Source: Dactylis glomerata
Taxonomy: Eukaryota > Streptophyta > Magnoliopsida > Poales > Poaceae
Assembly: GCA_007115705.1 (NCBI GenBank)
Contig: QXEO01000531.1
Coordinates: 13,908,888 to 13,972,887 of the forward strand
DNA: 64,000 bases
Direction: 5' to 3'
The notes under the pieces are model-generated. The model was not told where the DNA came from. It worked only from the letters and a program-made list of their open reading frames with translations, and searched no databases. Position numbers and translations under genes: made by a program. Below, in pieces: positions 42,440 to 55,264 of this stretch; position 1 is the first letter of the stretch; each line of letters starts with the position of its first letter.

Positions 42440-43992
42440 TTATGTTACCTCAACTTTGATAGGTATAGCCCCAACCATAACAATTTGATATTCTTCCTTG
42501 GGCTTTCGCTCTGAACAAATAATTTGACCAACTTTGATGGTCTCAACATGCTTGATTGAATTTAGAGCGTTCTTCCTATCAATTTTCTTGGGAAAATAAA
42601 CCGTATACTCTTTGTCATTGACATTGAAAGTGACTTTTCCTTGATTGCAATTGATAACAGCACCTACGGTATTTAGAAAAGGTCTCCCAAGAATAATAGA
42701 CATATTATCATCTTCAGGCTTTTCCAACACAACAAAATCAGTTAATATTAAACAACTGTTAGCAACTTGAACAGGAACATTTTCACATATACCAATAGGA
42801 ATAGTAGTAGACTTATCAGCCATCTGCAAGGATATATCAGTTGATACCAATTTTTCTAGATCAAGTCTCTTATAAAGAGAAAAAGGCATGACACTAACTC
42901 CAGCTCCCAAATCACATAAAGCAGTTCTAACATAGTTATTTTTAATGGAGCAAGGAATAGTTGGTATACCTGGATCTCCAAGCTTCTCTGGAACTTTACC
43001 ATCAAAAGAATAGTTAGCAAGTAGTGTGGAAATTTCCTCACTAGGAATTTTCCTTTTATTAGTGACAATATCTTTCATATACTTTGCATAAGGAGGCATT
43101 CTAATAGCATCAGTCAAAGGAATTTGCAAAAATAAAGGTCTCATCCATTCACAAAACTTGTTGTAGTGTTCTTCTTCCTTAGACTTGTGTTTCTTACTGG
43201 GAAAAGGCATTGGCTTCTGTACCCAAGGTTCCCTCTCCTTACCATGCTTGTTGGCAATGAAGTCTTCTTTGGTGTACTTTGCATTCTTATCACTCTTTTC
43301 CGGTTCTTCTTCAACTTCTTCTTTATCTTCTTTATCGGAAGCATCTTCTGGTTCAGTTTCAGCATCAGAAATAGAAACACTGTTAGGATCTTTACCTGCA
43401 TCAGAGGATTCTGCAGTTGTTTTATGCTTCTTCTTCTTGGAAGGGATATCATCACTTGAAGTGTGTTGAGAATCTTGCTCAACCCTCTTAGGATGTCCTT
43501 CAGGATATAATGGGTCTTGAGTAGCAGCACCACTTCTTGTGCGTATTTCACATGCTTGCTTCTCTCTTGCAGCATTAACTAGCAAGTCGTTTTGCACCTT
43601 GGTAAGCTGATCAATTTGTGTTTGAACCATTTGAAAATGTTTAGCAAGTATCTTCACATCATTGGCGGTTCTCTCCACAATATCCTGCAACTTGTTAATA
43701 GCTCTAGAATTTTCCAACAAATGATTATGCACCATTCTATTAAAATTTTCTTGCTTAACAATAAAATTATCGAACTCATCTAAGCATTGATCAGGGGGTT
43801 TAGTATAAGGAATATCTCTTTCATCAAAGCGTTGGAGAGAGTGTACCTCAATAGTAGATGAATGAGGGATTGGCTTACATAATTCTTCTATAGGAGGTAA
43901 ATTCTTCACATCTTCGGCCTTAATACCTTTCTCCTTAAGAGATTTCTTAGCCTCCTTCATAACTTCATCATTTAATTTAGTCATCCCTCTCT
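42440..43992 (-). CDS. G2 gag-protease, C-terminal part
   Basis: Continuation of the ORF that starts at 53521, separated from it by Copia C1. Contents in order: a coiled-coil-like stretch (about 43600-43800), a long Lys/Asp/Glu/Ser-rich linker, and an aspartic protease region with CDLGAGVSVMPFSLY as the active-site loop and IILGRPFLNTVGAVI downstream. The stop is at 42440-42442. The reading frame is exactly continuous with the upstream part when the Copia element and one TSD copy are left out (882 aa in total, calculated). It would process the Gag polyprotein in virus-like particles. No zinc knuckle is seen. No RT follows. Confidence 0.8.
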
Positions 43993-43997
43993 TCTTC

Positions 43998-45724
43998 TGA
44001 AGGAAATATGCCCTAGAGGCAATAATAATATTGTTATTATCATATTTCTTGTTCATGATAATGTTTATACTCCATGCTATAATTGTATTAAGCGGAAACA
44101 TTAATACTTGTGTGGTTTATGAACAACACCGTGTCCCTAGTATGCCTCTACTAGACTAGCTCATTGATTAATGATGGTTAAGGTTTCCTAACCATAGACA
44201 TGAGTTGTCGATTAATAATGAGGTCATGTCATTAGGAGAATGATGTGATGGACAGACCCAAATAAAGCACAGCAATTAGATCATGTCATTGTGTTCATCT
44301 TTGCGAAGCTTTTCCTATGTCAAGTATTGTATTCCTTAGACCATGAGATAATACAACTCCCTGGTATCGGAAGAAAGCTTTGAGGTCATCAAACGTCATC
44401 CTATGTGAGGGTGATCATAAAGGTGTCTCTCGGGTGATCGGAAAGTACTTGTTGGGTTGTATGTATCGAGATGGAATTTGTCCCTCCCGAGTTGGAGAGA
44501 TATACTTCGGGCCCACTCGGTAATCGATATCAACACCGCTTGCAAGCATGTGGTTAAGGAGTTAATCACGAAGTGATATCGGATTACGGAACGAGTAAAG
44601 TACTTGCTGTGAACGAGATTGAACTAGGTATGGCGATACCGACGATCGAATCTCGGGCGAGTAATATATCGTGTGACGAAGGGAATACATATACGGGATT
44701 AATTGAATCCTGACATCGTGGTTCATCCGATATGATCATCGATGAATATGTGGGAGTCAATATGGGTTTCCAGATCCCGCTGTTGATTATTGATAGAAGA
44801 TCATGTCTGCATATTCTCGAACCCGTAGGGTCACACACTTAACGTGCATCGACGCTAGGATAGAATGGATAATTGGTTTATGAGTTTTTGTTCGGAGTCT
44901 CGGATGAGATCCAGGACATCACGAGAGGTTCCGGAATGGTCCGGAGAATAAGATTCATATAAAGGAAAGCAGTTTTTGGATTCCGGAATCGTTTCGGAGT
45001 TTATCGGTATTGTACCGGAAGGTTCTAGAAGGTTCCGGAGTGGGACCAACGTGGGCCCACTTGTCGGAGGCCTGCGTGGGCTTAAGGGGAAGTGCCCTGG
45101 CCACTTTGGGCCAGGTGCACAAGGCCCTAAAGGCCCAGCCGGCCAGCCCTAGGGGAAACCCTAGGGGAACCTTCCAGAAGGGGGGGGGGAAGACTTGCCC
45201 CCTACTCTTCCCCCCCTAGCCGCCGCCCTAGAGGCTTGGAGGAGGGGCCAAGGCAGCCGGCCTGCCCCCCATATAAAGGGGGTCAGGGGCGCAGCCCCCT
45301 CCCACTCCAACCCTAGCCGCCGGCCAACTGCTGCCCCTCCACCTCTCTCTCTCGCGACTGTGCGTAGGCGAAGCCCTGCCATAGAAACTCTCCACCATAA
45401 GCACCACGCCGTCGTGCTGCAGATCCAATCTATCTCTCCACCATACTTGCTGGACCAAGGAAGGAGGAGACGTCGCTGCACCATACGTGTGCATCTCTCG
45501 GAGGCGCCGCCACTTGCGGCGTAGGATCGGATCGGATCGCGAGAAGGAGACGGCGAGTACGACTACGTCAACCACGTTCTGTTGAACGTTTCCGCTGTGC
45601 GATATCTTCAAGGGTATGAAGATCTCATCTACCTCTCTCGTTGATTGCATCTCCTAGATTAGATCTTGGCTTTCTTGTTCGCTCCGTAGGAAATTTTTGA
45701 TTTACTATGCTGCAAAACCCTTCA
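43998..45724 (+). repeat. C1 5' LTR
   Basis: 1727 bp. By eye about twenty substitutions separate it from 50695-52425, almost all transitions, plus small length changes in G and CT runs. A CATATAAAGG string near 45270 is the likely TATA box. GC-rich ORFs in the 45010-45650 part recur in the partner LTR and are not genes. Confidence 0.92.
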
Positions 45725-45725
45725 G

Positions 45726-45738
45726 TGGTATCAGAGCT
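45726..45738 (+). other. C1 primer-binding site
   Basis: TGGTATCAGAGCT directly follows the 5' LTR. It is complementary to the 3' end of plant initiator tRNA-Met, the usual Copia primer. Confidence 0.9.
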
Positions 45739-48700
45739 AGATCTATGCGTAGATGTGTTTCACGAGTAGAACGCAACATGCTTGTTGCGGGCGTTGATGT
45801 TTTCTGTTGCAAACCTCTTGTTTTGTACTTCTTATGGCGCGGCATAGTGAGATCGAAGCGGTCCAGGCCAACTTTACGCGACCTCGTTCGCGAGACCGGC
45901 TCCGCACTTGACGTGTGGCTTGTTCCACACATGCGGCTGGTGGATGCCAGTTTCTCTCACTATAGTAGTCATGAGATTTACAACGGATGTTAGCAACCAT
46001 AATATCACCGTTGTGGCTTTTCGTAGGTAAGAATTGTTCTTAGCTTGTTACTCCCATAAGCCACGTAAAACATGCAACAACAAACTAGAGGCGTCTAACT
46101 TGTTTTTGCAGGGAGTGTTTTGTGATATGGTATGGCCCAAAACATGATGTGTATGAATTGAGATGTATGCGATGATCATGTTTTGTCATATTTCACGACT
46201 TGCATGTCGATGAGTTCACAACCGGAAGGAGCCATATGGTTGTCTTTATAATTGTGTATGACCTGCGTGTCAACTTCTTATACGCCATGTAATAGCTTTG
46301 CTTTATCGCTAAGTAGTTAGCAATAGTTGTAGTTGCTATTCTTGGTGGAGGCAATCATGGTGGAGTGATGGAGATCATGCCGGCGCGCACAAGATGGAGA
46401 TCATTGCGCGGAGATTGGCTATACCATGTCACATAAAATTATATGCATGTGATGTTTATCCTTTTATGTATCTTATTATGCTTAGATCACGACGGTAGCA
46501 TTTTAAGATGATTCCTCACTTAAAGATCAAGATAAATTTGTGTTCTCCCCATGTATGCACCGTTGCGAAAGTTCGTCGTTTTGAAGCATCTCGTGATGAT
46601 CGGGTGCTATAAACTCTATGTTCACATACAACGGGTGCAAGCCAGTTTTGCACACGCGGAAATACTTGGGTTTGACTTGACGAGCCTAGCATGTACAGAC
46701 ATGGCCTCGGAACACACGGACCGAAAGGTCAAGCATGAGTCATATGGATGATATGATCAACATGTTGATGTTCACCATTAAAACTACATCATTCACGTGA
46801 TGATCGGTCTCGGTGTAGTGAATTTGGATCATGCTTCACTAAACAACTTTGAGGGATGTTGAATTTAGTGGGAGTTCATTAGTAATTTGATTAACTTGAA
46901 CTAATTATCATGAACTAAATCTTGTTGTATTTGCATAAGTCGTTGTAGTCTTTGGCACCGTTTCCCACCGACACTTAGCTTAATTGAGTTAAAAGAACTA
47001 TAGAATTCTGGATAATCACTTTTCGGTCTAGTGCCGTTTAGTTAGAATGTCAAGACTAAAGATTAAGTCATATTGCAAACTTTAGCAAACCTTGCTTGCT
47101 CCATACGATTTAATAAATTGTATTAATCTAAGAGCAACGATTCAAGTTTAGTATCTAAAGATCATATGTTTGCCTTCATGATAAATTGATCTTCAAAATT
47201 GTTTGAGAATCAAAGTAATCATCGAGCTGAAAGAATTGTTTCAGAAACAAATAAGAAGTGAAAGATATTTGATATCTAAGACTTTGATTGTTTGCAAAAT
47301 GATGAAGTATAATTTAGTAAAAGAACATATGCTCATATTGTATGACTATATGCGAAGATTGAAGATGCTAGGCGTCCCGATCACCCAAAAGTTTGGGAAC
47401 TAATATTATACTTGCATTCATCCTTATAAGCTATAGTAGTTTCATCATGAAAGTTGTCATGATAAGATGAATGAAAGGGTATTGGCTAAATTGTTTTTGC
47501 TATACCAAAGATACTAAAAATGGAATCTAGAAGAACGCCAATTATATGATGATGGTGATCCACCTCAATGTGCAAAGTCCAAGGCTATTAGTATTTGACT
47601 AAAAATCCTTTGGACTATGTGTCAAATGATTGACGCCACTATTGATGTCGATAGATTCTTCTAAAAAGAGAGGAAATGCTAAATAGGATCTGCAAAATTA
47701 TTTGGTAGAAAAAGGAAAAGACTGGAATTGTCCAGCTCAGGTATATAAATGATATACATGTTATAGATGAATTCTTTTGCTCGTTAACAATGTAATTATT
47801 GGGTATTCGATACTGATTTGTTGGTATGAAATGTCATACAAAGCAACACAATACAAGAAGTACAATGGCCTAAGTAACTAGTAAAAGAATATGGTAATGA
47901 TGCATGTCGAGATACAAATAAAAGTGTTATTATGCTTCTCGTCGGCATAAAACCTAGCCTTCTAGATATGTTAAGAAATTAATAATTGTTATTTTGTTCT
48001 AGTATTATGAGAGCAATGGTTGTTCAAATTATTACTGTCTTCCATAATCGATGGATAGATTATTATCTTGTTGGTGAAATAGACATTTATAACACTGATG
48101 CTAAAGGTCGCAAGACAAAACAAATTTCACTTATATGTGACACCGCTGTTTAAGTCATATTGGAAACAAAACATGAAAGAAATTCTATATTGATAGATTT
48201 TTGAGTCATTTGATTTTGAATTGATTGACGCTTGTGAGACTTTTCCTAAAAATGATTAAACTTCGTTCGTGGGCCATAGAAAGAACAAGCGACTAACTAA
48301 ATGGAGATCATACATGATTGATGTATATAGTCCATGGTGTGAAGTCGATCATGGTGTATTTTCTATTTCATCAATGACTCGAATAGATGTATGGTATATC
48401 TACTTGATGAGATAGAAGTATGAAACAATTGAAATTGTTCAATTTATGAAGTGGAAATTATTGTAACAAGAAAATTCAAGTTTTTATGATTGGATCATAA
48501 AGAAGAATATTTGAGTTACAAGTTTAGCAAGCATCTAAGAGTTAGAGGAATTGTTCCACAAACTTGCATCGTGATAAACACCATAGGAGTATGGAGTTTT
48601 TCGATGGATGTAATCAAACCTTGTTTGATATGGTTAGATCAATGATGAAATAAACTACCAATATAATTTGTGGATTATGCTTTAGAGACTACCGCTTTTC

Positions 48701-50140
48701 ACTGAATAGAGTGCCATCATAATCTGCCGAAATGACACCATACAAGTTATAGTTGTCTTTTCTTGAATTTTGGTATGCAAGGCATATGTGTAAAATGTTT
48801 ACAACCAAAATTGGATTAGTAAGTATTTGTAGGTTATCCCAAAGAATGTCGATGGGTGTTTCTTCTGCCATAAACCCAATTAAAGGTGATTGTCACCGAA
48901 AGAAGTGAACTTCTTATGAAGGAGTTTTTCGCAAAAGGTTTAAGTGGGAGGAAGATAGAACTTGATGAGGTTATTGAATCTGAGCAAGATGATTAGAGTA
49001 GCGCAGCACCAAAATATGTTCTGGAAGCGGCAACTGCATTCATAGCTCACGCGTCTACAATATGTTGTAGTCACGACATCGAAGTTCATATTTAACCAAG
49101 TTGGTCGTAATCAAATAGTAAGATTTGAGGACGATATATTATTAGATAATAGTAACCAACAATATACAAAGAAGCGATGATGGGCCCTGACTTCATCATA
49201 TGAATTATTCGAGCAACAATTACATATTGAGATATGATAGTTGAATAAATGAAACAACGTTCCTCTACCGGAATGCACACCAAGGACGTGTACCTGACAC
49301 GACCCAATGGGTTTTGTTGATTCAAAGGTTGCTAGATATGTATGCAAACTTCTATGGTAGAAGTAAGCATAGCGAAGTTGGAATCTTCAATGATGAAAAT
49401 GTTAAAGTGTTAATTTCATCAAGATATTTGAAGATGCTTGTATTTACAAGAAAGTAAGTGAGAGCGCTAAGACATATTTCTAATGCTTTATGTAGATGAC
49501 ATATCGTTCATTGGAAATTATGTGTTTTTCTTGATATTTGTGAAGTTTTCACTAAAATTAGATTTCTAATGAAAGACTTAGGTAAAACCAGAATATTAAG
49601 CATCAATGTCTATGCAGATAGATTGAGGCACTAATATAGTTTTACCAGAGTACATAGATGAAATATTGAATTTGTTCAATATGGAAACAATAAGAACGGT
49701 TCTTGTTGCATGGAAGAGGTTGGAGCAAGAATCAATTGTTTTGACACTTGATGAGTGAAACCGCAAGAATGATTTTATCAATCTTGTATACCATGATATG
49801 TAGATCCAGATATGTCTGATGCTCTAAAAGGTTACGAGCATTCATATGATGATTGTTGGACAATAGTAAGATATTCTGATGTACTTTAGAAGAACTAAGA
49901 ATATGTTCTGTATGCAAAAGTGACAAATGGTTTATTGTAATGAGTTACATTGGCTTTGTCACACATACAAGTAAAATTTTATCTCAATTTTTAAAGCCAT
50001 TTGTTTTGAGTTAGAAGGTGGCATAATAAGATGGAAGAAAGTTCCATGAAGACTTGGATGAGTTCCAATGTTAATATTGTGGCGGACACTGCAACGAGGG
50101 CTAAGTATATAATCGCTTTAGAAGCGGCATAAAAGATGCA
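45739..50140 (+). pseudogene. C1 gag-pol remnants
   Basis: Pieces in the expected Copia order, separated by many stops and indels. Gag-like sequence lies near 47203-47403 (VKEHMLILYDYMRRLKMLGV). Integrase-like stretches lie about 48120-48620. RT pieces lie about 49300-49900, including PMGFVDSKVARYVCKL, LYVDDISFIGN (the YVDD active-site motif) and a MKDLG motif. An RNase H-like end (VADTATRAKYIIALEAA) is near 50085-50135. No usable ORF remains. The stretch 45739-47200 has no recognisable coding content. Confidence 0.7.
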
Positions 50141-50154
50141 AAGTAGATAGTGAT

Positions 50155-50409
50155 AATCCAACTTATTTGTGGCACTGTCGTCCAGGTCATATTGGCATAA
50201 AATGCATAAAGAAACTCCATTCTGATGGACTTTTGGAGTCTCTTGATTTTAAATCATTTGACACGTGCAAGCCATGCCTCATGGGCAAGATGATCAAAAA
50301 CCCGTTCTCCGGAATAATGGAGCGAGCAACGGACTTATTGGAAATCATACATACCGATGTGTGCGGACCAATGAGTATTTCGACGCACGGTGGATATCGC
50401 TATTTTTAA
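50155..50409 (+). pseudogene. displaced GAG-pre-integrase / integrase start in C1
   Basis: An open frame reads LWHCRPGHIGIKCIKKLHSD then CKPCLMGKM, the HHCC pre-integrase zinc module. Next comes IIHTDVCGPMSI, the first part of the integrase core with its first Asp. It stops at 50407-50409. It sits after the RNase H remnant and just before the 3' LTR, whereas in Copia elements it belongs between protease and integrase. It is better preserved than the matching broken stretch near 48100. Confidence 0.7.
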
Positions 50410-50679
50410 AAGGTGTGCTAGTACTATGTAGTTCTATTGTATGACAATAGTGACAACATAGTCTCGGCCAAGAAACAAAGGTCTCACCAGAAGACCAAGT
50501 TTATACGATGCTATCTCATACAAGATGAGTAATGCGTGCTGACGCAAAAGAATATGCAAATACAAACGGACCTGAAAGTGTCAGACCCGTAGATAAGGTT
50601 TACCACGTGCAACGCGTATGGATAACACCGGAATGCCATAGGTATTAAATGCGCAAGTATGACTAGATTATTGACTCTA

Positions 50680-50694
50680 GTGCAAGTGGGAGAC
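50680..50694 (+). other. C1 polypurine tract
   Basis: GTGCAAGTGGGAGAC immediately precedes the 3' LTR and primes plus-strand synthesis. Confidence 0.8.
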
Positions 50695-52425
50695 TGAAGG
50701 AAATATGCCCTAGAGGCAATCATAATATTGTTATTATCATATTTCTTGTTCATGATAATGTTTATACTCCATGCTATAATTGTATTAAGCGGAAACATTA
50801 ATACTTGTGTGGTTTATGAACAACACCGTGTCCCTAGTATGCCTCTACTAGACTAGCTCATTGATTAATGATGGTTAAGGTTTCCTAACCATAGACATGA
50901 GTTGTCGATTAATAATGAGGTCATGTCATTAGGAGAATGATGTGATGGACAGACCCAAATAAAGCACAACAATTAGATCGTGTCATTGTGTTCATCTTTG
51001 CGAAGCTTTTCCTATGTCAAGTATTGTATTCCTTAGACCATGAGATAATACAACTCCCTGGTATCGAAAGAAAGCTTTGAGGTCATCAAACGTCATCCTA
51101 TGTGAGGGTGATCATAAAGGTGTCTCTCGGGTGATCGGAAAGTACTTGTTGGGTTGTATGTATCGAGATGGAATTTGTCCCTCCCGAGTCGGAGAGATAT
51201 ACTTCGGGCCCACTCGATAATCAATATCAACACCGCTTGCAAGCATGTGGTTAAGGAGTTAATCACGAAGTGATATCGGATTACGGAACGAGTAAAGTAC
51301 TTGCTGTGAACGAGATTGAACTAGGTATGGCGATACCGACGATCGAATCTCGGGCGAGTAATATATCGTGTGACGAAGGGAATACATATACGGGATTAAT
51401 TGAATCCTGACATCGTGGTTCATCCGATATGATCATCGATGAATATGTGGGAGTCAATATGGGTTTCCAGATCCCGCTGTTGATTATTGATAGAAGATCA
51501 TGTCTGCATATTCTCGAACCCGTAGGGTCACACACTTAACGTGCATCGACGCTAGGATAGAATGGATAATTGGTTTATGAGTTTTTGTTCGGAGTCTCGA
51601 ATGAGATCCAGGACATCACGAGAGGTTCCGGAATGGTCCGGAGAATAAGATTCATATAAAGGAAAGCAGTTTTTGGATTCCGGAATCGTTTCGGAGTTTA
51701 TCGGTATTGTACCGGAAGGTTCTAGAAGGTTCCGGAGTGGGACCAACGTGGGCCCACTTGTCGGAGGCCTGCGTGGGCTTAAGGGGAAGTGCCCTGGCCA
51801 CTTTGGGCCAGGCGCACAAGGCCCTAAAGGCCCAGCCGGCCAGCCCTAGGGAAAACCCTAAGGGAACCTTCCAGAAGGGGGAGGGGGGAAGACTTGCCCC
51901 CTACTCTTCCCCCCCTAGCCGCTGCCCTAGAGGCTTGGAGGAGGGGCCAAGGCAGCCGGCCTGCCCCCCATATAAAGGGGGTCAGGGGCGCAGTCCCCTC
52001 CCACTCCAACCCTAGCCGCCGGCCAACTGCTGCCCCTCCACCTCTCTCTCTCTCGCGACTGTGCGTAGGCGAAGCCCTGCCGCAGAAACTCTCCACCATA
52101 AGCACCACGCCGTCGTGCTGCAGATCCAATCTATCTCTCCACCATACTTGCTGGACCAAGGAAGGAGGAGACGTCGCTGCACCGTACGTGTGCATCTCTC
52201 GGAGGCGCCGCCACTTGCGGCGTAGGATCGGATCGGATCGCGAGGAGGAGACGGCGAGTACGACTACGTCAACCACGTTCTGTTGAACGTTTCCGCTGTG
52301 CGATATCTTCAAGGGTATGAAGATCTCATCTACCTCTCTCGTTGATTACATCTCCTAGATTAGATCTTGGTTTTCTTGTTCGCTCCGTAGGAAATTTTTG
52401 ATTTACTATGCTGCGAAACCCTTCA
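50695..52425 (+). repeat. C1 3' LTR
   Basis: 1731 bp, partner of 43998-45724. Ends at CCCTTCA, followed by the TCTTC duplicate and the G2 gag ORF. Confidence 0.92.
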
Positions 52426-53521
52426 TCTTCGGCATAGGTTCTGTAGCTGGCGCAGGGGTTGGTGCTGGTGTTGGCTCAACTAAGGTCCAATCATCATGAT
52501 TTCGGCTTATTTTAGCCATTAATTCTTCTGCTTCAGCCGGAGTTCTTTCCCTGAAAACACAACCAGCACAACTATCCAAATATGACTTAGATTCATCCGT
52601 TAGTCCATTATAAAATATATCAAGGAGTTCATTTTTAGGCAATGGTTCTTTAGGCAAAGCTCTAATTAAAGAACAAAACCTTGTCCAAGATTCAGGCAAT
52701 ATCTCTCCTTTTCCCTGTTCAAAATCAAAGATTTTCTGCACAACAGCATGTTGAGCACTAGCGGGAAAATATTTCTGAAAGAAAGCATTAACCAAAGCAA
52801 TAGGACTAGTAAGAGATCCAGGAGACAAGCTATTAAACCAAATTTTAGCAGCATCTTTCAATGAAAAAGGAAAAATCTTAGCAACAAAATAAGTGCGGAG
52901 CTTAATATCAACAGAAAACAAATTACTCAAAGTAGAAAGCTCATTCATGTGCTCCATAGCACTCTCATCTTTAGTACCACAAAAAGGAGTTTTCTCAACA
53001 ATAGATATGTAAGATAAATCCAAAGAGAAATCATAATCCTTGTCTCTAATATTTATGGGAGAAGCAGCAAACTTAGGATCAGGAGACAAATTATATCTAA
53101 CAGAACGTCTGGCAAGAAGTTCTTTAACATTACCTGCATTACGAGCAGCACGTGCTTCTGCAATAAAATCATCATTAAGCTCAATATAAGCATCATCATC
53201 ATAATCATCACTAGGACATTCCCTAGACTCAGGTGAACTAACAGGTGTAACAGTGGTGTTTCCCAACTCAGCTCTAGCAATAGTAGCATCTAAAAAGGAA
53301 CCTAGTGAACCACTCTCATCAAGCACAGTAGAAGCATCATCTAAATTATCAGTGGCATTTTCAATCTCAGCAGAAGTAGTAGCAGTAGCGTGTGGGTGTG
53401 GTGGTGTAAGCAACTTACTCATAACAGACGGTGAATCAAGAGCAACAGAGGTGTTGAGAGTCGTACCTCTTCTTGTAGTGGATGGCAATATAGGAACTTT
53501 TCCATCACGAGGTTTACCCAT
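52426..53521 (-). CDS. G2 gag-protease, N-terminal part (Gag)
   Basis: Starts at ATG 53521, about 60 bp inside the primer site. The first 130 residues are low-complexity and acidic. A Retrotrans_gag domain follows, with FPFSLKDAAKIWFNSLSPGS, NAFFQKYFPASAQ, FEQGKGEILPESWTRF and LLDIFYNGLTDES, then a Pro/Ala/Thr-rich hinge where Copia C1 has inserted. It forms the capsid-like shell of the element. The frame is open up to the insertion and continues at 43992. An upstream extension of the open frame to 53638 runs through the primer site and is not a real start. Confidence 0.8.
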
Positions 53522-53581
53522 GATGAAAGGATTGCAGCAAACAATATGAATACCAAGTGAACTTACAAATAAAGCTATGCT

Positions 53582-53598
53582 CCCCGGCAACGGCGCCA
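53582..53598 (-). other. G2 primer-binding site
   Basis: The minus strand reads TGGCGCCGTTGCCGGGG, identical to those of G1, G4 and G5. It lies 11 bp from the 5' LTR at 53610. Confidence 0.8.
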
Positions 53599-53609
53599 GA
53601 AAATAGTCT

Positions 53610-55007
53610 TGATGACCCACAAGTATAGGGGATCGCAACAGTCTTCGAGGGAAGTATTACCCAAATTTATTGATTCGACACAAGGGGAGCCAAAGAATAT
53701 ATGTAAGCCTTAACAGATGAGTTGTCAATTCAGCTGCACCTGGAAACAGTCTCGCTCGCAGTGGTTTATCAGTAGCAACAGTTTTATAGTGGTGACAGTA
53801 GTGAAACAGTAACAGCAGTAGTAAAATAGCAGCGGTAATAGTAACAGTTGTAAACAGTAGGAACAAATACTGTAGGCATAGGGATGGATTACGGGCGTTG
53901 CATGGATAAGATAATTCATGAAATCAATGAGACATGGGCATTGCAGATAAATAATGATAAAGCATCCTAGTACAAACAATCATAGGCATGTGTTCCGTAT
54001 ATAGTCGTACGTGCTCACAAGGAGAAACTTGCACGACATCTTTTGTCCTACCAGCCTGTTGCAGCAGGGCCTCAAGGGAAACTACTGGTAATTAAGGTAC
54101 TCCTTTTAATAAAGTACCGGAGCAAAGCATTAGCACTCGGTGAACACATGTGATCCTCACATCATAGCCATCCCCTCCGGTTATCCCAATTTCTGTCACT
54201 TTGGGGCCTCGGGTTCTGGACAACAATATGTGTATACAACTTGTAGGTAAGACCATAAACAACAAGTATCATCATAGAAATAATAACATGTTCAAATCTG
54301 AAATCATGGCACTCGGGCCCAAAGTGACAAGCATTAAGCACAACAAGTTGCAACAATGTCATAGGCACTAAATAAAGATACTAGGCACTATGCCCTATCA
54401 ATCTCATATCAAATTACATGAACAATCTCATCCAATCCCTACCATCCCCTCACCTACAGCGGGGGAATTACTCACATATGGATGGGGGAATCATGGATAG
54501 TCGATGGAGGAGCGTCGGTGGTGATGGTGATAAAGATCACCTCCGAATCCCCATCCCGGCAGGGTGCCAGAACAGAGTTTCTGGTTCTGAATCGCGGTTT
54601 CTGATGGCGGCGGCGCAGCGGAAGTCTATCTGGGAAAAACGCCGTCTCCCCGATATTATGTCGTCAGGGGGGTATATGTACGCGAGAGGGGAGGTCGAGA
54701 GGGGTGCTGGGGCCCCCTCACGCAGGGGTGGCGCGGCCAGGGCTGGGCCACGCCACCACTGTGTGACGGCCCCTCGAGCCCCTTCTCCCTCCTGTCTTCT
54801 GGCTCCGTGGGTCTTCTGGTGAAATAGGATTTTTCATGATTTTTCCCGAATTTTTACTGGAAGTTGAATTTCTGCACAAAAAAGAGACACCAGAGCAATT
54901 CTGCTGAGAACAGCGTCAGTCCATGTTAGTTGTATTCAAAACACACAAATTAGAGGAGAAACAATAGCAAAAGTGTTCGGGAAAGTAGATACGTTTTGGA
55001 CGTATTA
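53610..55007 (-). repeat. G2 5' LTR
   Basis: 1398 bp, nearly identical to 37188-38584. Its outer end reads GGACGTATTA instead of GGACGTATCA. Confidence 0.9.
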
Positions 55008-55012
55008 GGAAG

Positions 55013-55250
55013 CTCCGTGAAATATCTGGACGACTGGCTTTGGTTTCATCCAATTCTGAGAATATTTCCTGTGTAACTTTTCTGAAACACAAAAATAGCA
55101 GAAAATAGGGAACTGGCACTGTGGCATCTCGTTAATAGGTTAGTTCCGAAAAATGCATAAAAATGCCGCAAAGTGTAACGAAACACTAAACAAATGGTGT
55201 AAAAACAAGCATGGAGCATCAAAAATTATAGATACATTGGAGACGTATCA
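55013..55250 (-). repeat. G4 3' LTR, second segment
   Basis: Resumes the LTR cut at 37187 and ends GATACATTGGAGACGTATCA. The polypurine tract (GCATCCCCAAGCTT on the plus strand) follows. Confidence 0.85.
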
Positions 55251-55264
55251 GCATCCCCAAGCTT

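Larger units (their letters stand above)
43998..52425 (+). mobile_element. full-length Copia element C1 with decayed interior
   Basis: 8428 bp. LTRs are 43998-45724 and 50695-52425, starting TGAAGGAAATATGCCC and ending CCCTTCA. TCTTC duplicates flank it (43993-43997 and 52426-52430). The primer site at 45726-45738 is TGGTATCAGAGCT (initiator tRNA-Met type) and the polypurine tract GTGCAAGTGGGAGAC is at 50680-50694. It belongs near the BARE1/Angela group by LTR style. The interior holds recognisable but heavily broken gag, integrase, RT and RNase H pieces, so it must have been mobilised in trans. Confidence 0.9.
37188..55007 (-). mobile_element. Gypsy element G2 (segments 37188-43997 and 52431-55007)
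   Basis: About 9.4 kb without the Copia insert. LTRs at 37188-38584 and 53610-55007 start TGATGACCCACAAGTATAGG. GGAAG flanks both ends (37183-37187 and 55008-55012). The polypurine tract follows 38584 (about 38585-38600) and the primer site is 53582-53598, giving minus orientation. It encodes gag-protease and a second, Athila-ORF1-like protein; no RT or integrase is seen. The outer end of the right LTR has mutated from TCA to TTA. Confidence 0.88.

Noticed and set aside
50167..50409. Independent small plant gene with a zinc module
   Set aside because: The HHCC and integrase motifs are those of Copia pol, and the piece lies between the C1 RNase H remnant and the 3' LTR.
45161..52312. ORFs of 80-160 aa repeated in both Copia LTRs (for example 45228-45650 and 51824-52312)
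   Set aside because: They lie in LTR promoter/leader sequence, recur only because the LTR is duplicated, and have no domain.
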